The translations under genes and the position numbers were made by a program. Below are positions 10,655 through 22,203 of a stretch of 64,000 nt of DNA, piece by piece (positions within the stretch are counted from its first letter, which is position 1; each line of letters starts with the position of its first letter). Below the pieces are notes generated by a model that saw only the letters and a program-made list of their open reading frames with translations, was not told where the DNA came from and searched no databases. The DNA is from Metridium senile (lineage: Eukaryota; Cnidaria; Anthozoa; Actiniaria; Metridiidae): assembly GCA_949775045.1 (NCBI GenBank), contig OX459101.1, positions 5,401,465 through 5,465,464 of the forward strand. The letters are read 5' to 3'.

Positions 10655-11195
10655 TTTATATAGCGCACTTTTTCATGTGAAAGTGATATAAAAACTGAAC
10701 TACATGAATTCATTCCGTAACAGGATTCCTTTTCAGTCATAATCTGTAATTGTATTGTATCAAATCATTTCCTATATATGTGCATGGTTTTTGTAAGTGC
10801 TAGCGCACACCTAGATACGTCATTTATCTGGTGCATTAAAGATTAATTGATTGGTTAATTTTTTGATTCAATGCACTTTGCAATCTCTACTATATTTGGG
10901 GGAATCATGACAGTCTCCTTGGCAGCCGAACGTTGCGTGACGTCACTAAAACGGCTGCGAAGGAGACTACGAGGGTTAGTATTTATCATGTAATGTTTGT
11001 AAGCCAGTTATTGATAATGGCCATGGCCAGGCTTTGTAACTTCCTCAGTCGTTTTTTATGTCCCTCCCAAATGCACTGGTTAGTGAGTGCATGTAGTGTG
11101 GATAGACGTGAACTCCGGTTTGACCTGTACAGACCTCCTTATCTTAAGTGTGAGTGGACCCGAACCCAGTCCTCCAGTAGGAAATTAGATTGTCT
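10655..11195 (-). mobile_element. tRNA-derived SINE in last intron of gene B, interrupted
   Basis: The tail lies at low coordinates (reverse complement of AAAGTGCGCTATATAA). The body contains the GATAAGG and CAAACCGGAG blocks, and the head contains GGGTTCGGGTCC, close to a pol III B box. An unrelated stretch (about 10,690-10,855) and a 57-bp hairpin (10,912-10,968) interrupt it. The same SINE lies in the last intron of genes A, C and D and was inherited by duplication. Confidence 0.5.
10912..10968. mobile_element. 57-bp hairpin MITE, AGTCTCC ends
   Basis: AGTCTCCTTGGCAGCCG faces CGGCTGCGAAGGAGACT. Half of a related element (AGTCTCCCTCGCAGCCG) stands at 12,316-12,332, cut by another MITE. The homologous SINE region of gene C lacks it. 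Confidence 0.65.
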
Positions 11196-11359
11196 ACTAA
11201 AGGTGTCTGAAAGGTGCTCTTTTAATGCTGATTATGTTTTTTCTGAATAGGTTGGTTATGCAAACTCAGATGTCGTTTGATGTGAATTACTGACAACTCA
11301 TGCAGAATGACAACGGCTAATACGTTTGAAACATAAAATTAAATATGCTGTTATACAAG

Positions 11360-12240
11360 CAGTGGCTGAAAACGTATTTCACAAATAGCAGTGGAATGTC
11401 TGATCTGAGTTCACAATCAGTCGAAACACGCAATAATATCACTAACAGATATAATTTTGAATAAGTAGAAAGGTATTCGTTTGTCTCAATGATGTCAAAG
11501 GATTGGACTGCGACGTTTCGACTGCTACTGCTAGTCTTCATCAGGCAATGGGTAACCAGTCAACAACTCGAAGTCATCCTCAAATAAGACCTGATTCCAG
11601 TCTATAGCCTTCTCTGCATGATTTACTATCATGGCCTTCCTGTTTAGAAAAAAGGAAGAGGGGAGAGGGAGAATGGGGACGAGAAGGAAGTAATGGGGTA
11701 CTCCTAATTGGTACTCCTATCTACATTCTCTCCTTTCTCTCTTTTCTCGTTCTCACTTCTTCACGGTTAATAAAACCCTTACAAAGGAAGCCCAAACGAA
11801 TATAAAAGGAGGCTACCCATCGCCTGACGAAGACTGCAGTAGCAATCAAAACTTGGAATAACTTTCTACTCATATCCACGATAAATAACATCAAATTTGT
11901 AAACAATATTTAAACTATATTTATGCTGTAGTAATTGTAAATGTAATTTAATATAAAAAGTTCACATAAAACTGCTGGTCAGTATAACAGAAGCTGTTAT
12001 TTAAAACAATAATTAAATTTTGTAAATTTTGAATGCAAGATCTACCACGTCGGTCGGTGATTAAAAAAAGAAAGAATATATTTTTAAAACTGTTAAACAG
12101 GCAACAGTAATTTTAGAGTAACAGTTACAGAAATCAAACAATTATTAATAAACTTAAAGGCTATTTACAAACGTTTTGTGTTTTCTTGTATTCTTGTTAT
12201 CTATCTACCTGTCTTATCCCCTTGCCTCCTGAGAACCCCC
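11360..12240 (+). repeat. 3' flanking unit of gene B
   Basis: Diverged copy of the flank that follows genes A and C, including the block GGACTGCGACGTTTCGACTGC and the stretch ATCTACCACGTCGGTCG. A purine-rich/pyrimidine-rich fold lies at 11,640-11,770. No gene seen. Confidence 0.6.
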
Positions 12241-12341
12241 TTTGGCAGTATCTACATAAATATAAATATTCTTTTAATTATATTCTATCGTAATTTTACC
12301 TGCACCTGTTACCCTAGTCTCCCTCGCAGCCGTTTTTAGTA

Positions 12342-12482
12342 GAGTACAAACACTAAAAGTGTGCAACATAAATACCACTAAATACTGCTAAATTAAGCAA
12401 ATTTTTTTGTTCTCTATTGTTTAATCAACACTATTTAGTGGTAAATAGTACAAAGTAATGCAAACTTTTAGTGTTTGTACTC
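12342..12482. mobile_element. Mariner-type MITE, GAGTACAAACAC ends, copy 1
   Basis: The TIRs are about 40 bp (GAGTACAAACACTAAAAG, ATACCACTAAATA) with TA at both sides; 141 bp. It has inserted into an AGTCTCC..GCAGCCG MITE. A nearly identical copy is at 38,314-38,455, suggesting recent activity. Confidence 0.8.
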
Positions 12483-12874
12483 TACACTAAGAACAGTTGC
12501 CTGCATCCGCATCTTTTTACCCGCGACCAGCGCACCTTCAGCCCCGCGACACGCGAGCAAAAGTCCGGCCAACTCATTTACCAGTTATCACTAGTTAGCC
12601 TGAATAGTGTTACTAAATATCTAAACATTTAATTACGTCAAGTTAATGATTACCATTTCATCCTTCCTGCCACAACTGATTATAATCTGTAATGTAATAT
12701 TTTCGAGTGCATTTTTCCTGGAAAAAGTTCAAATTTCCAGCGCCGTTTTGAGAGGCATTCGGCAAGAGATGATATCAGTTATCAGTATTTCTCTTTTGAT
12801 ATATTTAAACTTTCATCTATTTATCAGTATCAGTTGCGTTTTATGATGTATCCATTTTTTATTTTATATAAAAA

Positions 12875-13098
12875 TCTTTAAATAAAAACCTGATGTTTTC
12901 GTCAAAAAATGCGGAACTTTATCAGTCATCCGTATTTATTACTCGACCGTTGTGATGTAATGCAGTTTTGGGGCCTGGGGAAGAAGGTTGTCAAGCGTTC
13001 AAAACAAGTGCGGAATAAAAGGTGCAAAGTTTCTTATGTTAGTATAAATCACAGTTTTTCGACGAAATATCATCAATATTTTTGGGTTTTTCTTCGCA
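12875..13098 (+). promoter_or_regulatory. Conserved proximal promoter and 5' UTR, gene C
   Basis: Conserved with the same region of genes B and D: GACCGTTGTGATGTAATG, GGTTGTCAAGCGTTCAAAAC, and a TATA-like GGAATAAAAGG at 13,012-13,022. That places a likely start about 30 bases later and a 5' UTR of about 50 bases. Confidence 0.5.
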
Positions 13099-14230
13099 AT
13101 GGGTTATAATTTTAAAGAATTTAGGCGTTCTGCTATCGGACAAATCATTCTGGGTTCACTGCTGGTGATATTTGGCATTGCTGATCGAGCCACCATTTCT
13201 AATTACAAAACATACGGCGCCTTTCACACAAATTCTTGTACGCCGATATGGATGGGTATATGGGTAAGTTTTTGTAGACTTTTTGAAAATTCCCATTCAT
13301 ACTTGTTGGTTTAATGGTAGTGCTTTAAATTAATACTGCTGGTTATTAAATGTGCATTTGAGGCCGATGAAAGTGGGTTGTGAAAATTTATGAACTCCAA
13401 GGAACAAATCACCTGACTCCTCATCTTATATAATAAGCTTATCATAAATGATAAGAGCTCCCTAAAAAAAGATAATGTATTGCTGTTTAATTATCACTGC
13501 AGTGGTTTTCAATGCACTCAATACATGTTAATTCAACTATTTACTGTATATTTTGTGACATGATTCCTTATTTTTTTTTCCAGATTATTATCACTGGTGC
13601 AATTGGTATGTTTGGATCAAGACGCACTTATGCTGACAATGGCAGGCCATCAATAGCTTTGGTAATATTTCCATGTACATTGCATATATGTCTGCCCCAG
13701 CAATATAGTGTTCTGCATATATATATGCTATCTGGTGTATAGACTCATCAAGACAAAATTATTCATATAATTTTTGAGAAACCGCATATATATCTGACAG
13801 TCTTTTTGCAGTGCATAGTATAAAAGTTTTATTTCACATTTCTCTATATACCAGTCCATATTGTTATCAAATTTAATCGCCTTTGATTTAATTGTTTTGA
13901 TATTGAAGAAACCAAATAGTAGGTCATGCAGCCAATCAGAGCTTGTTTCTTCAATAGGTCGTCACATAGAATCAAGATGGCTCAGTTATTATACATAGTT
14001 TGATAATACGACTGAGAAAATTAAATTAGTGCTCGACTTCATGACTTTATTCATTCCTGGATGTACAAAAATATGGAAACTTCTGGACACTCTGATCATT
14101 AAATTCAAATTCAGTTCAAACTGCCTTTGTTTTCATGGGTTTTAAAATACCTCGTGAGTAGAAATCTGAAATCAACTTTTATTACTCGGGCTACCTGTGG
14201 TAGCTCGAATCTAAAAATGCAAATGGTTCT

Positions 14231-14262
<32 letters not shown>

Positions 14263-17200
14263 CTCAAATTGGAGGGTCAGGTCCCAGGCGTTCCTAGTAG
14301 TGCATGACAGCGCATGGGCAACGATCGCTGACCGAAGGTTAATACGAACGAATAAATATCGATTGAAATGAAAACTTGTTTCTATTTTTGATGTGATTGA
14401 CGAGACTGACGATGATTATGACAAATTAATTGTTTGATCGAATAACGACTCTCGTTTACTCGTTTAACTCTGATCCCGCAGAAAGTAATGGCTATATGTT
14501 TTGGACTGATGGTCGACAAGACATTACCTCAAATTGTTAGTTGCTGTACTACAGGGTTGACTCCCGAAATATAGCTTGCTATTTTCTTTTTTATAAAGAC
14601 GAGGATATCTTGGCCGGAATGATCCGCCATTAGCGAAGTCCTTTCTAGCACAAAACAGAAGATGTGCCACGCCAGCAGAATAATGAATTGCATTCGTTTC
14701 GGTATATTATCAAGCACTTTCAAACAGAAATCTTGAGTTTATATTGATTAATGTGCTATTTTTGTTCTTCATAATGTCAGAGAACGTGACTTCCTTCACA
14801 AAGCCTACAAAGCGAACACCGTCAACGGCGACATAAAAACATTCAGATCGGCCTGTCTGAAAACCACTCTCAACAGCCCAAATCGCCTCAAAAATTACAC
14901 AAATTGCTTAAATAGCTATCTATCTTTCTTGTTCTGATGTTCAATTTTCAAGAACAACTTCAAGTTTTCGAAGCATTCAAGTTTTCGAACTCTATATCCA
15001 TTATCGCATACTCAAATCTTCGTAGCGGCGCTTTGGGGGGAGGGGACGGGATGAAATGTCAACACTTTGTAACACAGGCATCCCGGTACATAGAAATATA
15101 TGTCGAGCAGATTCATACAGCCCAAAATCCATCTTTATTTTCGTGACGTTTATTTCTCAAAAGGTTAATCTTGATAATAATGTTTCTGAGATTTGGTTTT
15201 CATTTTCTCAATAAAAACATTATGAAATTTGGGATAAGGACATTTCGCATTAAAATAACCTAAAATTAGTCATAAATAATTTACGTGCATATGTTTATTT
15301 TTGTGCACATTTTAAACATTTTGTAAACATTAATCAACCAATTTAGTTCCTCCTCACCCTCGGGACTTTCCAAAGTAGCCGGGTTGGCCGCAGAAAATAG
15401 GTATAGAATAGGTATATAGGAATAGATTTGGAGCTTTTTATTCTGACCACCTAATAGAGGGTGACCACTTAATGGGTGACCGCTTAATAGAGGTACCACT
15501 GTATATGTATTGTGTATGATCTATGTATGATACATTATGAATAGCTGTTATTACAGTTATATGCAAATGATTTCAAACAATGGATTCAAATCGAGGCTTT
15601 TGGGCAAACCTATTGTTTTCGCCCGAAAGCCTCAACTTCAACCCATTGTTCAAAATCATTTGCATATAACTGTAATAACAGCTATTTCAATCCCTCAGAA
15701 TCCCTTCTGTTCAGTAGCCCGAGTAATCGCTCACAGAGCGTCTAGTTAATAGTTTACAGAGTGATTACTGGGCTACCTGTGGTAGACCAGTCATAATATA
15801 GGGTTTTTTTCCCCCCTTTGTCAACCAAACAAATGGACAATAGTAGCCAAAAGTCCTTTGCGGACTCACTATGTAGCCTCGACACCATGCCAGTGCTAAT
15901 ATAATAGAACATGACCTCATCAGACAGACCTTTGTGGCTTCTTTGATGTTGACTGACGTTGTCATGGTTTTGACAGATAAGGTCACATGGTTACACACGT
16001 GGTGATAGGTACATTTTGTAGTCTTGTTATGAAAATGACAGATAAATTGTTCAATCAAAATCGACTTCTGTTTACTCATTTAACTCTGTTCCTGCTGAAA
16101 ACAGTGGCTATATTTTTTGGACTGATGATCACCAAGACATTCCCTATCATTAGTTGCTGTTCTAAAGGGTTGACTTTTGTGATAAAGACTAAGAAATCTT
16201 GGCCAAAATTGTCTTCGAAAATTGATCCGCCTTGAGCGATCGAGTAATATATATTTTAACACAAAACAGAAGATGTGCCAGCAAAATTGTAATCACTAAG
16301 ATATAGTATTCTAGCACTTCCAAACAGAAATCTCAAGTAAATATTGATTAATGTGCAATGTTTTCTTCACAATTTCATAGAATGTGACTTTCTTCACGAA
16401 ACCAATCGAACTCAACACCGCATGTTAACCACATTCAAATCGGACCGTCTGAAAACCACTCTCAACAGCCCAAATTAAATTATCTCAAAAATCACACAAA
16501 TTGCCTTGGTAACTATCTAGTATCTATCTTTCTTACTATTACGTTTAATTTTCGAGAAAAGCTCCATAAAACTGTTTCTGACACAATTTTTAAACCTCTC
16601 GGATGCTGAAATCTGAGCCTCCATATAGCGGTGCTTTGGGGGAAGGGAAGGGGTGAAATGAACACTTGGTGACAAAGGGATCCCAGTACATAGAAACAAA
16701 TGTCGCACAGGTTTTTAGACAAGCCCAAAAATAAAAAAGTTGCCTCTGTCAGTAACTGCCCATCTTATAGTTGTGACATTTATTTCTCAAGAACAACTTT
16801 CAAGATAATAATGTTTTTGAGACTTTTCAAACACTTCGCTACACAGGAATCCTGGCATGGTACATAGAAACAACTGCCACAACATGGTAGCCCATTCCAG
16901 TTAACCCTGGAGCCCAGGGTCTAGTTGATTATAGTCAATATATGATATTTATAAGTTTGTATATATATCATCTCACCATCAACTATAAATATTCATGGAA
17001 CTCTTGTTTGAGAAATACTTCAAAAACAATGCAATATCTGTAACAATCTTCAAATAACTGCCATCTAAGCATAATTTACAAAAAATACAGCCTGTATATC
17101 GACAGAGCAACAGTGAGGCCCAGCCTTTGAATGTAAACAATAATATGTATATGCAGTTTTAACTTAAGAGCTGGAGTAGAATACTAATACACAAAATCCA

Positions 17201-20200
17201 AATCTTCCAAATTCATAGCTCGCGTCCCATGTTGAGAATTTGCACTATGAAAGAAGAATCTCTCCTGAATCTCTCTGTATAGAATATATAAATTTTTGGA
17301 ATTATATTAAAAAATTATGTCAAAAAGTGAAATGTTATGGCAGGAAAGGTGAAACACCAGAATGATGATGTCATAATTCTTTTAGCTGCTTGGGTGATCT
17401 GATGAATTTATTGTTTTATTGTTTTAGATTGGAACTTACCTTGGCTTTAGTATTGTCTCTGCTGTCTTTGCTGCAGTCATTATTATCCTGTATATTGTTG
17501 GGGTGATGTTGGGTTTAGCAGGCATGGAATCTTGTAGTGGCGAGTATTGGCATCATAAAAGCAAATCAAAGTTAAAAGCTTGTAATACAAGTACTGCACT
17601 GGGTGTGGTGGTCATTGTCTTTGCTATTCTAGCTTGTTGTTTTGGTATTGGAGCTAGTGCCAGTAGCTGTAGTGGTATATGTGATGCATCTACTCAACAG
17701 CAGACACCACAAATGGTATGTTTTTTGTCATCATAATATCTTAATATATATATAATTTCATATTTTTGCTTGTAGCTGTAGCTGTACTAAATAAAATCTG
17801 ATGATGGATAGTGGAGGCTATCTGAAATACCAAACCAATAACTTGATAGTTGAACTTCTTGTTATACACTTTATTATTGTATTATCTGTTATAGATTACA
17901 TGCAGTTATAAAATTTAATATAAATGCAATTGTTCTCAAACAACTGATTCAATTAAGTCACAGCTCTTGGGCAAAAACAAACAATTGTGAAAATTATTCA
18001 AAATCACTTGTATTTATAAAACAGGGGCCGGTTGTATGAAGGTTGAATAGTACTATCCACCAGATAAATCCTTATCCAGCTGATAAAATCTATAAAAAAC
18101 GGATGCAGTGTATAACTTTTATCCACCCTTCGTACAACCAGCCTCAGCCTGTATAACTATGTACATGAACTCAAAATAAACAACCCAAAGCATGTCAGTG
18201 AGTGACCATGGGTCTTACGGTGGCATATTGTGTGAGAGATTGAATTTTGTACATTGTACATTGAACACTTGAAATATTTCTAACAATCCTTTGAAATATT
18301 TCAAACAATCCTTTGCGCGCTTCAAAGCAAGATCACCTGGAATGACTAGCTATATCCATACTTCAACAGGGCCAAGTGACCTACATCCAGACACCAGAGG
18401 GACCTACAGCACATATCATGACCCAGGGTACTGATGGGGTTCTTGTTGCAGTACCAGTAGAAGTATCTGCGCATGCTCAGGTAAATGCTGTACCTCAACC
18501 CTCTTCGACTTGCTGTACTGTTGTATATTACAAACAGTTCCGTACCCCTCCCCTCCCCCTCTCTCCCCCAATCCCCAAGAGCCACGCAGGCTAACAGATC
18601 CGCCACACATATTATAATGTAATGCAATGTTAAATGTGCTGCTTATATAACGCATTTCACATGTCTCAATGCGCTTTACATGTTTTCATTTTGTAAGGAC
18701 CTCTGGCGTCTTACAATCTTGAGAAATTAGTAGTTAGTATGTATCAGTATGAGCCAGTCACTGAAGGTGGCTCACGGCCAGGGTTCGTTACATGCTCAGT
18801 GGTTCTTTTACTTCCCTCCGGTGTAGGTTAGTGTATGTAGTACTAGTGTGAAAAGACGGGACTTCCGATTTAACGTCCTTATCCGAGAAGATGCGAAGGT
18901 CTAACAATTTTCAGATATAAAATAATAACAAAGTCAGTACATTCTCCTCAATTATTTGAAGATCTCGAGTCTTGGTCCGACCAGGGTGACAAATGCAAAT
19001 CCGATGCTCCACCAATTGAGCCAACTGGGATGTGGTTTCTATATTTTACATTATTTACTATTATTAGAAATGTTTTTTAATTGTAATATCAATCAAGTAT
19101 TTAAATATTTTTATTAATATTATTTCTTGTTATTCTCACTTTAAGGACATCTTCCCACCACCTTACACAGCTCGTGCTGCAGGGAGTGGGGCTGGTCAGG
19201 CCCCTCCACTTGAATCGATGCACAGAGACTTGCCACCAAGTTATCAATCTGATGAGGTACAATATCACACTTTTATTTATGGAAGAAAATTTATGGGCAA
19301 ACCTGTTGTGGTAATGATATGTATGCAATACTCCAGTTTTACGTTTTCTATCACAGCTGTACTAATTGACAAAAGGCACATTTGCAAAGACTCGCGATCA
19401 GCCTCAATTTCTTCACCTAAAGAAGCAATGGTTTTGTATTGCAAGTATTGTATTTAAGTTTATTTATGTTATTTGTAGAGTTTTGTAGATCTATGCAATA
19501 TTTTATAATAACAGGGTCCCATGACAGGGTTGACTAGCGTTTAGCTAGTAATTGGGCATCCTGTATAAATACTGAAATATTAAATAAAAATAAATGAAAT
19601 ATGAAAAAATTTTAAGCAGAGCACAAAATGTGTTATCGCTTAATTCTGAACTGAGGCTATACCTGTGCAAATGTGCCATTTGTCAAATAGTACAGCAGTG
19701 CTAGATGAAGTGAAAACTTGACTATTTATATAGGACACTTTTTCATGTGAAATTGATGTGCTCCAATGCACTTTTGAATGTCTACTATGTTTTCGAAGAC
19801 AGTTGATTGCAATCATGAGAGTGTTATGTGTATTTTTATGAGCCAGTTATATGAGCTGGGGTGACTATGACCATGCTACTTCTTACCTCCCGGATGCTGA
19901 TTAGTGAGTGAGATAAGATTAGAGAAGAGAAGAAAAGAGAAGAGAAGAGAAGAGAAGAGAAGAGAAGAGAAGAGAAGAGAAGAGAAGAGAAGAGAAGAGA
20001 AGAGAAGAGAAGAGAAGAGAAGAGAAGAGAAGAGAAGAGAAGAGAAGAGAAGAGAAGAGAAGAGAAGAGAAGAGAAGAGAAGAGAAGAGAAGAGAAGAGA
20101 AGAGAAGAGAAGAGAAGAGAAGAGAAGAGAAGAGAAGAGAAGAGAAGAGAAGAGAAGAGAAGAGAAGAGAAGAGAAGAGAAGAGAAGAGAAGAGAAGAGA

Positions 20201-20886
20201 AGAGAAGAGAAGAGAAGAGAAGAGAAGAGAAGAGAAGAGAAGAGAAGAGACTGGTACGAAAATTAGATTCTCTCAGGTGTCTGAAAGATGCTGTTCTTTT
20301 AATGTTGATTATTTTTATCTGAATAGGTTAGTTATGCAAACTCAGATGTCGTAGCAGTACCAGTAGAAGTATCTGCACATGCTCAGGTAAATGCTGTACC
20401 AAACCCCTCTTCAAGTTGCTGTTGTATATCGCATACAGATCGGCGGCTCATATTCTATATTTTACATATTTACTATTATTTAATTTTTAATATAATTGAA
20501 GTATTTAAATTTTTTTATTAATATTATTTCTTATTATTCTCACTTTAAGGACATCTCCCCACCACCTTACACAGCTCGCGCTGCAGAGGGTGATAATGGT
20601 CAGTCCCCTGCACTTGAATCGACGCACAGAAACTTGCCATCAAGTTATCAATCTGATGAGGTACAATATCACAGATTTATTTATAAAAGAAATATTATAG
20701 AGGAGAGGAGAGGAGAGGAGAGGAGAGGAGAGGAGAGGAGAGGAGAGGAGAGGAGAGGAGAGCTTAAGTCTAAGTGGACCCCAGGCCACCTGCAAATTAA
20801 TAGAATCTCTACTAAAGCTGCTCTTTTAATGCTGATTTTTTTTTTTTTCTGAATAGGTTGGTTATGCAAATTCATGTGTCGTTTGA
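13099..20886 (+). CDS. MS4A/CD20-like four-helix membrane protein, gene C (8 exons, 317 codons)
   Basis: Exons: 13099-13263, 13584-13661, 17428-17715, 18370-18480, 19146-19256, 20327-20386, 20550-20660, 20857-20886. All junctions are phase 0 with GT..AG borders. The start is the ATG after CTTCGCA, conserved in B and D. Predicted helices: TM1 about 12-31, TM2 about 48-67 (PIWMGIW followed by IIITGAIGMF, typical of MS4A TM2), TM3 about 84-110, TM4 about 138-156. The second outer loop has Cys117, Cys133 and an NTS sequon at 134-136, comparable to the disulfide-bonded loop of CD20. A Cys cluster follows TM4 (possible palmitoylation). The tail has PPxY at 218-221, 244-247 and 275-278; a fourth site is lost (PSSY). 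The protein ends SCVV. The A-like hybrid exon and second exon 5 make the tail longer than in D. MS4A proteins are plasma-membrane proteins; a WW-domain partner is inferred from the PPxY motifs only. Confidence 0.75.
14229..14262. repeat. (CGT)n trinucleotide microsatellite
   Basis: About eleven CGT units in intron 2 of gene C, inside the first hairpin-ended element. Confidence 0.95.
15460..15502. mobile_element. pogo/Tigger-like transposon end
   Basis: The reverse complement begins ACAGTGGTACCTCTATTAAG and continues with GGTCACC repeats. This resembles the ends of pogo/Tigger elements in the Tc1/mariner superfamily. The other end was not found. Confidence 0.4.
15541..15685. mobile_element. 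Palindromic MITE, GCTGTTATTACAG ends, copy 1
   Basis: GCTGTTATTACAGTTATATG is inverted at the other end with TA at both borders, so probably mariner-like. The arms continue through CAAATGATTT and AACAATGG. A shorter copy is inserted in the SINE of gene D at 28,694-28,794. Confidence 0.75.
15767..16924 (-). mobile_element. Hairpin-ended element in intron 2 of gene C, copy d (1,158 bp)
   Basis: On the minus strand the 5' end is CTAG with a hairpin of different sequence but equal form (ACCCTGG, loop GCT, CCAGGGT), followed by TGGGCT. The 3' hairpin is CTACC, loop ACA, GGTAG, then CCCAGT. AA (minus strand) lies outside each end. It lies 21 bp from copy c in the same orientation. The open frame at 15,765-16,079 (minus) is not recognisable. 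Confidence 0.6.
16925..17427. other. Rest of intron 2 of gene C
   Basis: AT-rich intron sequence matching gene D on either side of its extra insertion (24,019-24,096 and 25,300-25,440). It keeps the empty site (TTA at 17,335-17,337) for the TTA-flanked MITE of gene D. Confidence 0.6.
17762..17790 (+). pseudogene. Truncated exon 3 relic in intron 3 of gene C
   Basis: TTTTGCTTGTAGCTGTAGCTG resembles the Cys-cluster part of exon 3 in gene B. The longer version is in gene D at 26,186-26,264. It shows that an exon 3 duplicate existed before C and D separated. Confidence 0.4.
18024..18146. mobile_element. MITE with GGCCGGTTGTATGAAGG ends
   Basis: GGGCCGGTTGTATGAAGG faces CCTTCGTACAACCAGCC. The interior has paired blocks such as ATCCACC and GATAAATCC. 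Superfamily not determined. Intron 3 of gene C. Confidence 0.65.
18636..19030 (-). mobile_element. tRNA-derived SINE in intron 4 of gene C
   Basis: On the minus strand the head near 19,025 contains TGGCTCAATTGGTGGAGCA, a good pol III A box. The body contains GATAAGGACGTTAAATCGG and AGTCCCGTCT, and the tail is GTAAAGCGCATTGAGAC with a TTATATAA end, of the kind shared with LINEs. It is orthologous to the SINE in gene D (28,288-28,812) and absent from gene B. Confidence 0.7.
19534..19560 (+). mobile_element. 5' end relic of hairpin-ended element, gene C
   Basis: CTAGCGTTTAGCTAGTAATTGGGC: CTAG hairpin followed by GGGC, the 5' signature of the family. The matching site in gene D (29,306) is less decayed. 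No 3' end recognised. Confidence 0.4.
19720..19916 (-). mobile_element. SINE tail and body in intron after exon 5 of gene C
   Basis: Homologous to 29,716-29,910 in gene D and the SINE of gene B. The head is missing where the (AAGAG)n repeat begins. Confidence 0.5.
19917..20250. repeat. (AAGAG)n pentanucleotide microsatellite, about 66 units
   Basis: Nearly pure AAGAG over 330 bp. The left flank is D-like and the right flank (ACTGGTACGAAAATTAGATT on) is A-like, so it marks a recombination point. The KRREE-type reading frame across it is an artefact. Confidence 0.95.
20327..20386 (+). CDS. Hybrid exon 6/exon 4 of gene C
   Basis: Same hybrid structure as 2,532-2,591 in gene A, with the stop of exon 6 replaced by the end of exon 4. 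Twenty codons, start VSYANSDVV, end AHAQ. Acceptor GAATAG, donor GTAAAT. The following intron and exon match gene A, not the equivalent earlier part of gene C. Confidence 0.75.
20700..20762. repeat. (GGAGA)n pentanucleotide microsatellite
   Basis: About twelve GGAGA units in the last intron of gene C, in the same relative place after exon 5 as the pentamer repeats of A, C (first copy) and D. Confidence 0.95.
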
Positions 20887-20989
20887 TGTGAATTACTGCC
20901 AATTCATGCAGAATGCCAACGGCTAATTGACAAATACGTTTGAAACATCAAATTAAATTTAAATATGCTGTGATACAAGCAGTAGCTGA

Positions 20990-22133
20990 AAACGTATTTC
21001 ACATTTAGCAGTGGAATGTCTGAGTTCGCAATCTGCCGAAAACGGCAGTAATATCACTAACAGATATAATTTTAGATAGACAATTATTCGTTTGTCTCAA
21101 GGATGTCGCAGGTTTGGACTGCGACATTTCGACTGCTACTGCATGCTAGTCTTGATGAGCAATGGGTAACCAATCACAACTCAGTACAATTTTAACATTT
21201 GTTTTCATCTGTGCGTACCTTTTAGCCGGTCGTTTTCAAAACCTCCGCCGATCACCTAATAATTCTATTGATCTCATATCATTAACGATAAATATCCTTT
21301 ATACATTTAAATAACATCAAGTTTGTAAAAAAATATTCAAACCATATTTATGCTGCAGTAATTGTAAATATAATTCAATATATAAAGTATTTTAACATAA
21401 AACTGCGGGTCAGTTTAGCAGAAGCTGTTATTTAAACAATCTGAAATTTTGTAAATTTTTATATTTTTAATGCAAGATCTACCACGTCGGTCGACATTAA
21501 AACAAAGAAAGAATATATTTTTAAAACTGTTAAACAGGCAACAGTAATTTTAGAGTAACAATTACAGAAAGCAAACAATTATTAATAATTAAAAATTAAA
21601 AAAGCTTTTTTACACACGTCTTTTGTTTTCTTGTATTCTTGTTATCTATCTACCTGTCTTATCCCATTGTCCCCCGGGAACCCCTTTGGTTTTTCTTCGA
21701 AAAACATTCAAGTTGACTTTTTAAAAATGTTTTTTTATTTCAGCTCATGACACTTGAGCGAATAGATTTGAAAATTACGCTGTGTATTTGAACTCAAAGT
21801 TTAATTTTTAGAAGCAATTGAATGGTCAGAAAATAAAAACTTGAAAAAGTTTAAGTTTCGAGAGTTTTTTTGCTATAAAATCAATTTTCAATTTGTCTTC
21901 AATACTCTTTATATGGATTTTTTTTTACTCTCAACCTCTCGAGGCCGCATCCAAATAATAAAACAAAATGACTATCACCCTGCGTTGTTTTCAAAATGAA
22001 GTGATTTATCCTTTATTTTTATACTCTGGAAATTAAACCAGAGGGTTTAATCTGGTATTAATTGTATTTGACATTTTTACGTCTATTTTTGTTAACCGCG
22101 CTCAAGAGAAACCATTTCCAGTTGCATATCATA
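20990..22133 (+). repeat. 3' flanking unit of gene C, near-identical to 2,869-3,843
   Basis: Matches the flank of gene A closely, more than its neighbours B or D. A stretch at about 21,711-21,905 has no counterpart in A. No gene recognised. Confidence 0.7.
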
Positions 22134-22203
22134 GCCTGTGTTCATCCGTCACCACCCCTCCCCCTACAGGTAGAAACGGGTAGGGGAGGGGTGAGGACGG
22201 CTG
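22134..22203. mobile_element. TAGCCTGTG hairpin MITE, right end cut
   Basis: Same element as 3,844-3,926, but the sequence switches after GAGGACGGCTG to the upstream region of gene D (AGAGATGATATCAG). This is the likely junction between two duplicated units. Confidence 0.65.

Larger units (their letters stand above)
5834..11280 (+). pseudogene. MS4A/CD20-like membrane protein, gene B (broken exon 1)
   Basis: Exons: 5834-5988, 7669-7746, 8752-8970, 9060-9164, 10294-10362, 11251-11280. Exon 1 begins MGYNFHGV and matches TM1 of genes C and D. A two-base insertion then puts a TAG at codon 26, 12 bases are missing further on, and the last codon before the donor is TAG where C and D have TGG. Exons 2-6 are all open with intact GT..AG borders: 26, 73, 35, 23 and 9 codons plus stop. 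Exon 3 gives TM3, a short loop without the C/D insertion, TM4 and a Cys cluster. Exon 5 keeps the first PPxY (PPPY) but an in-frame deletion removes the second. The end is SDVV. Without another first exon the product would lack TM1 and TM2, so a pseudogene is most likely. Recent loss is suggested by the clean downstream exons. Confidence 0.75.
14184..15745 (-). mobile_element. Hairpin-ended element in intron 2 of gene C, copy c (1,562 bp)
   Basis: On the minus strand it starts at 15,745 with CTAG and a hairpin (ACGCTC, loop TGT, GAGCG) followed by CTCGGGCT. It ends at 14,184 with another hairpin (GAGCTACC, loop ACA, GGTAGCCC) and GAGT. AA (minus strand) lies outside both ends. Its interior matches copy d (15,767-16,924) over some 900 bp. 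A 145-bp MITE is nested near its 5' end, and a pogo-like end lies at about 15,460-15,502. No intact protein was recognised. Confidence 0.6.

Noticed and set aside
15765..16079. 104-codon minus-strand frame with hydrophobic parts
   Set aside because: Begins at the terminal hairpin of copy d and is not kept open in the homologous copy c.
18950..19030. A tRNA gene
   Set aside because: An A box is present on the minus strand, but the cloverleaf and B box are degenerate and SINE body and tail follow; a tRNA-derived SINE fits.
19904..20266. 120-codon KRREE-rich frame
   Set aside because: Translation of (AAGAG)n in an intron; no real protein expected.
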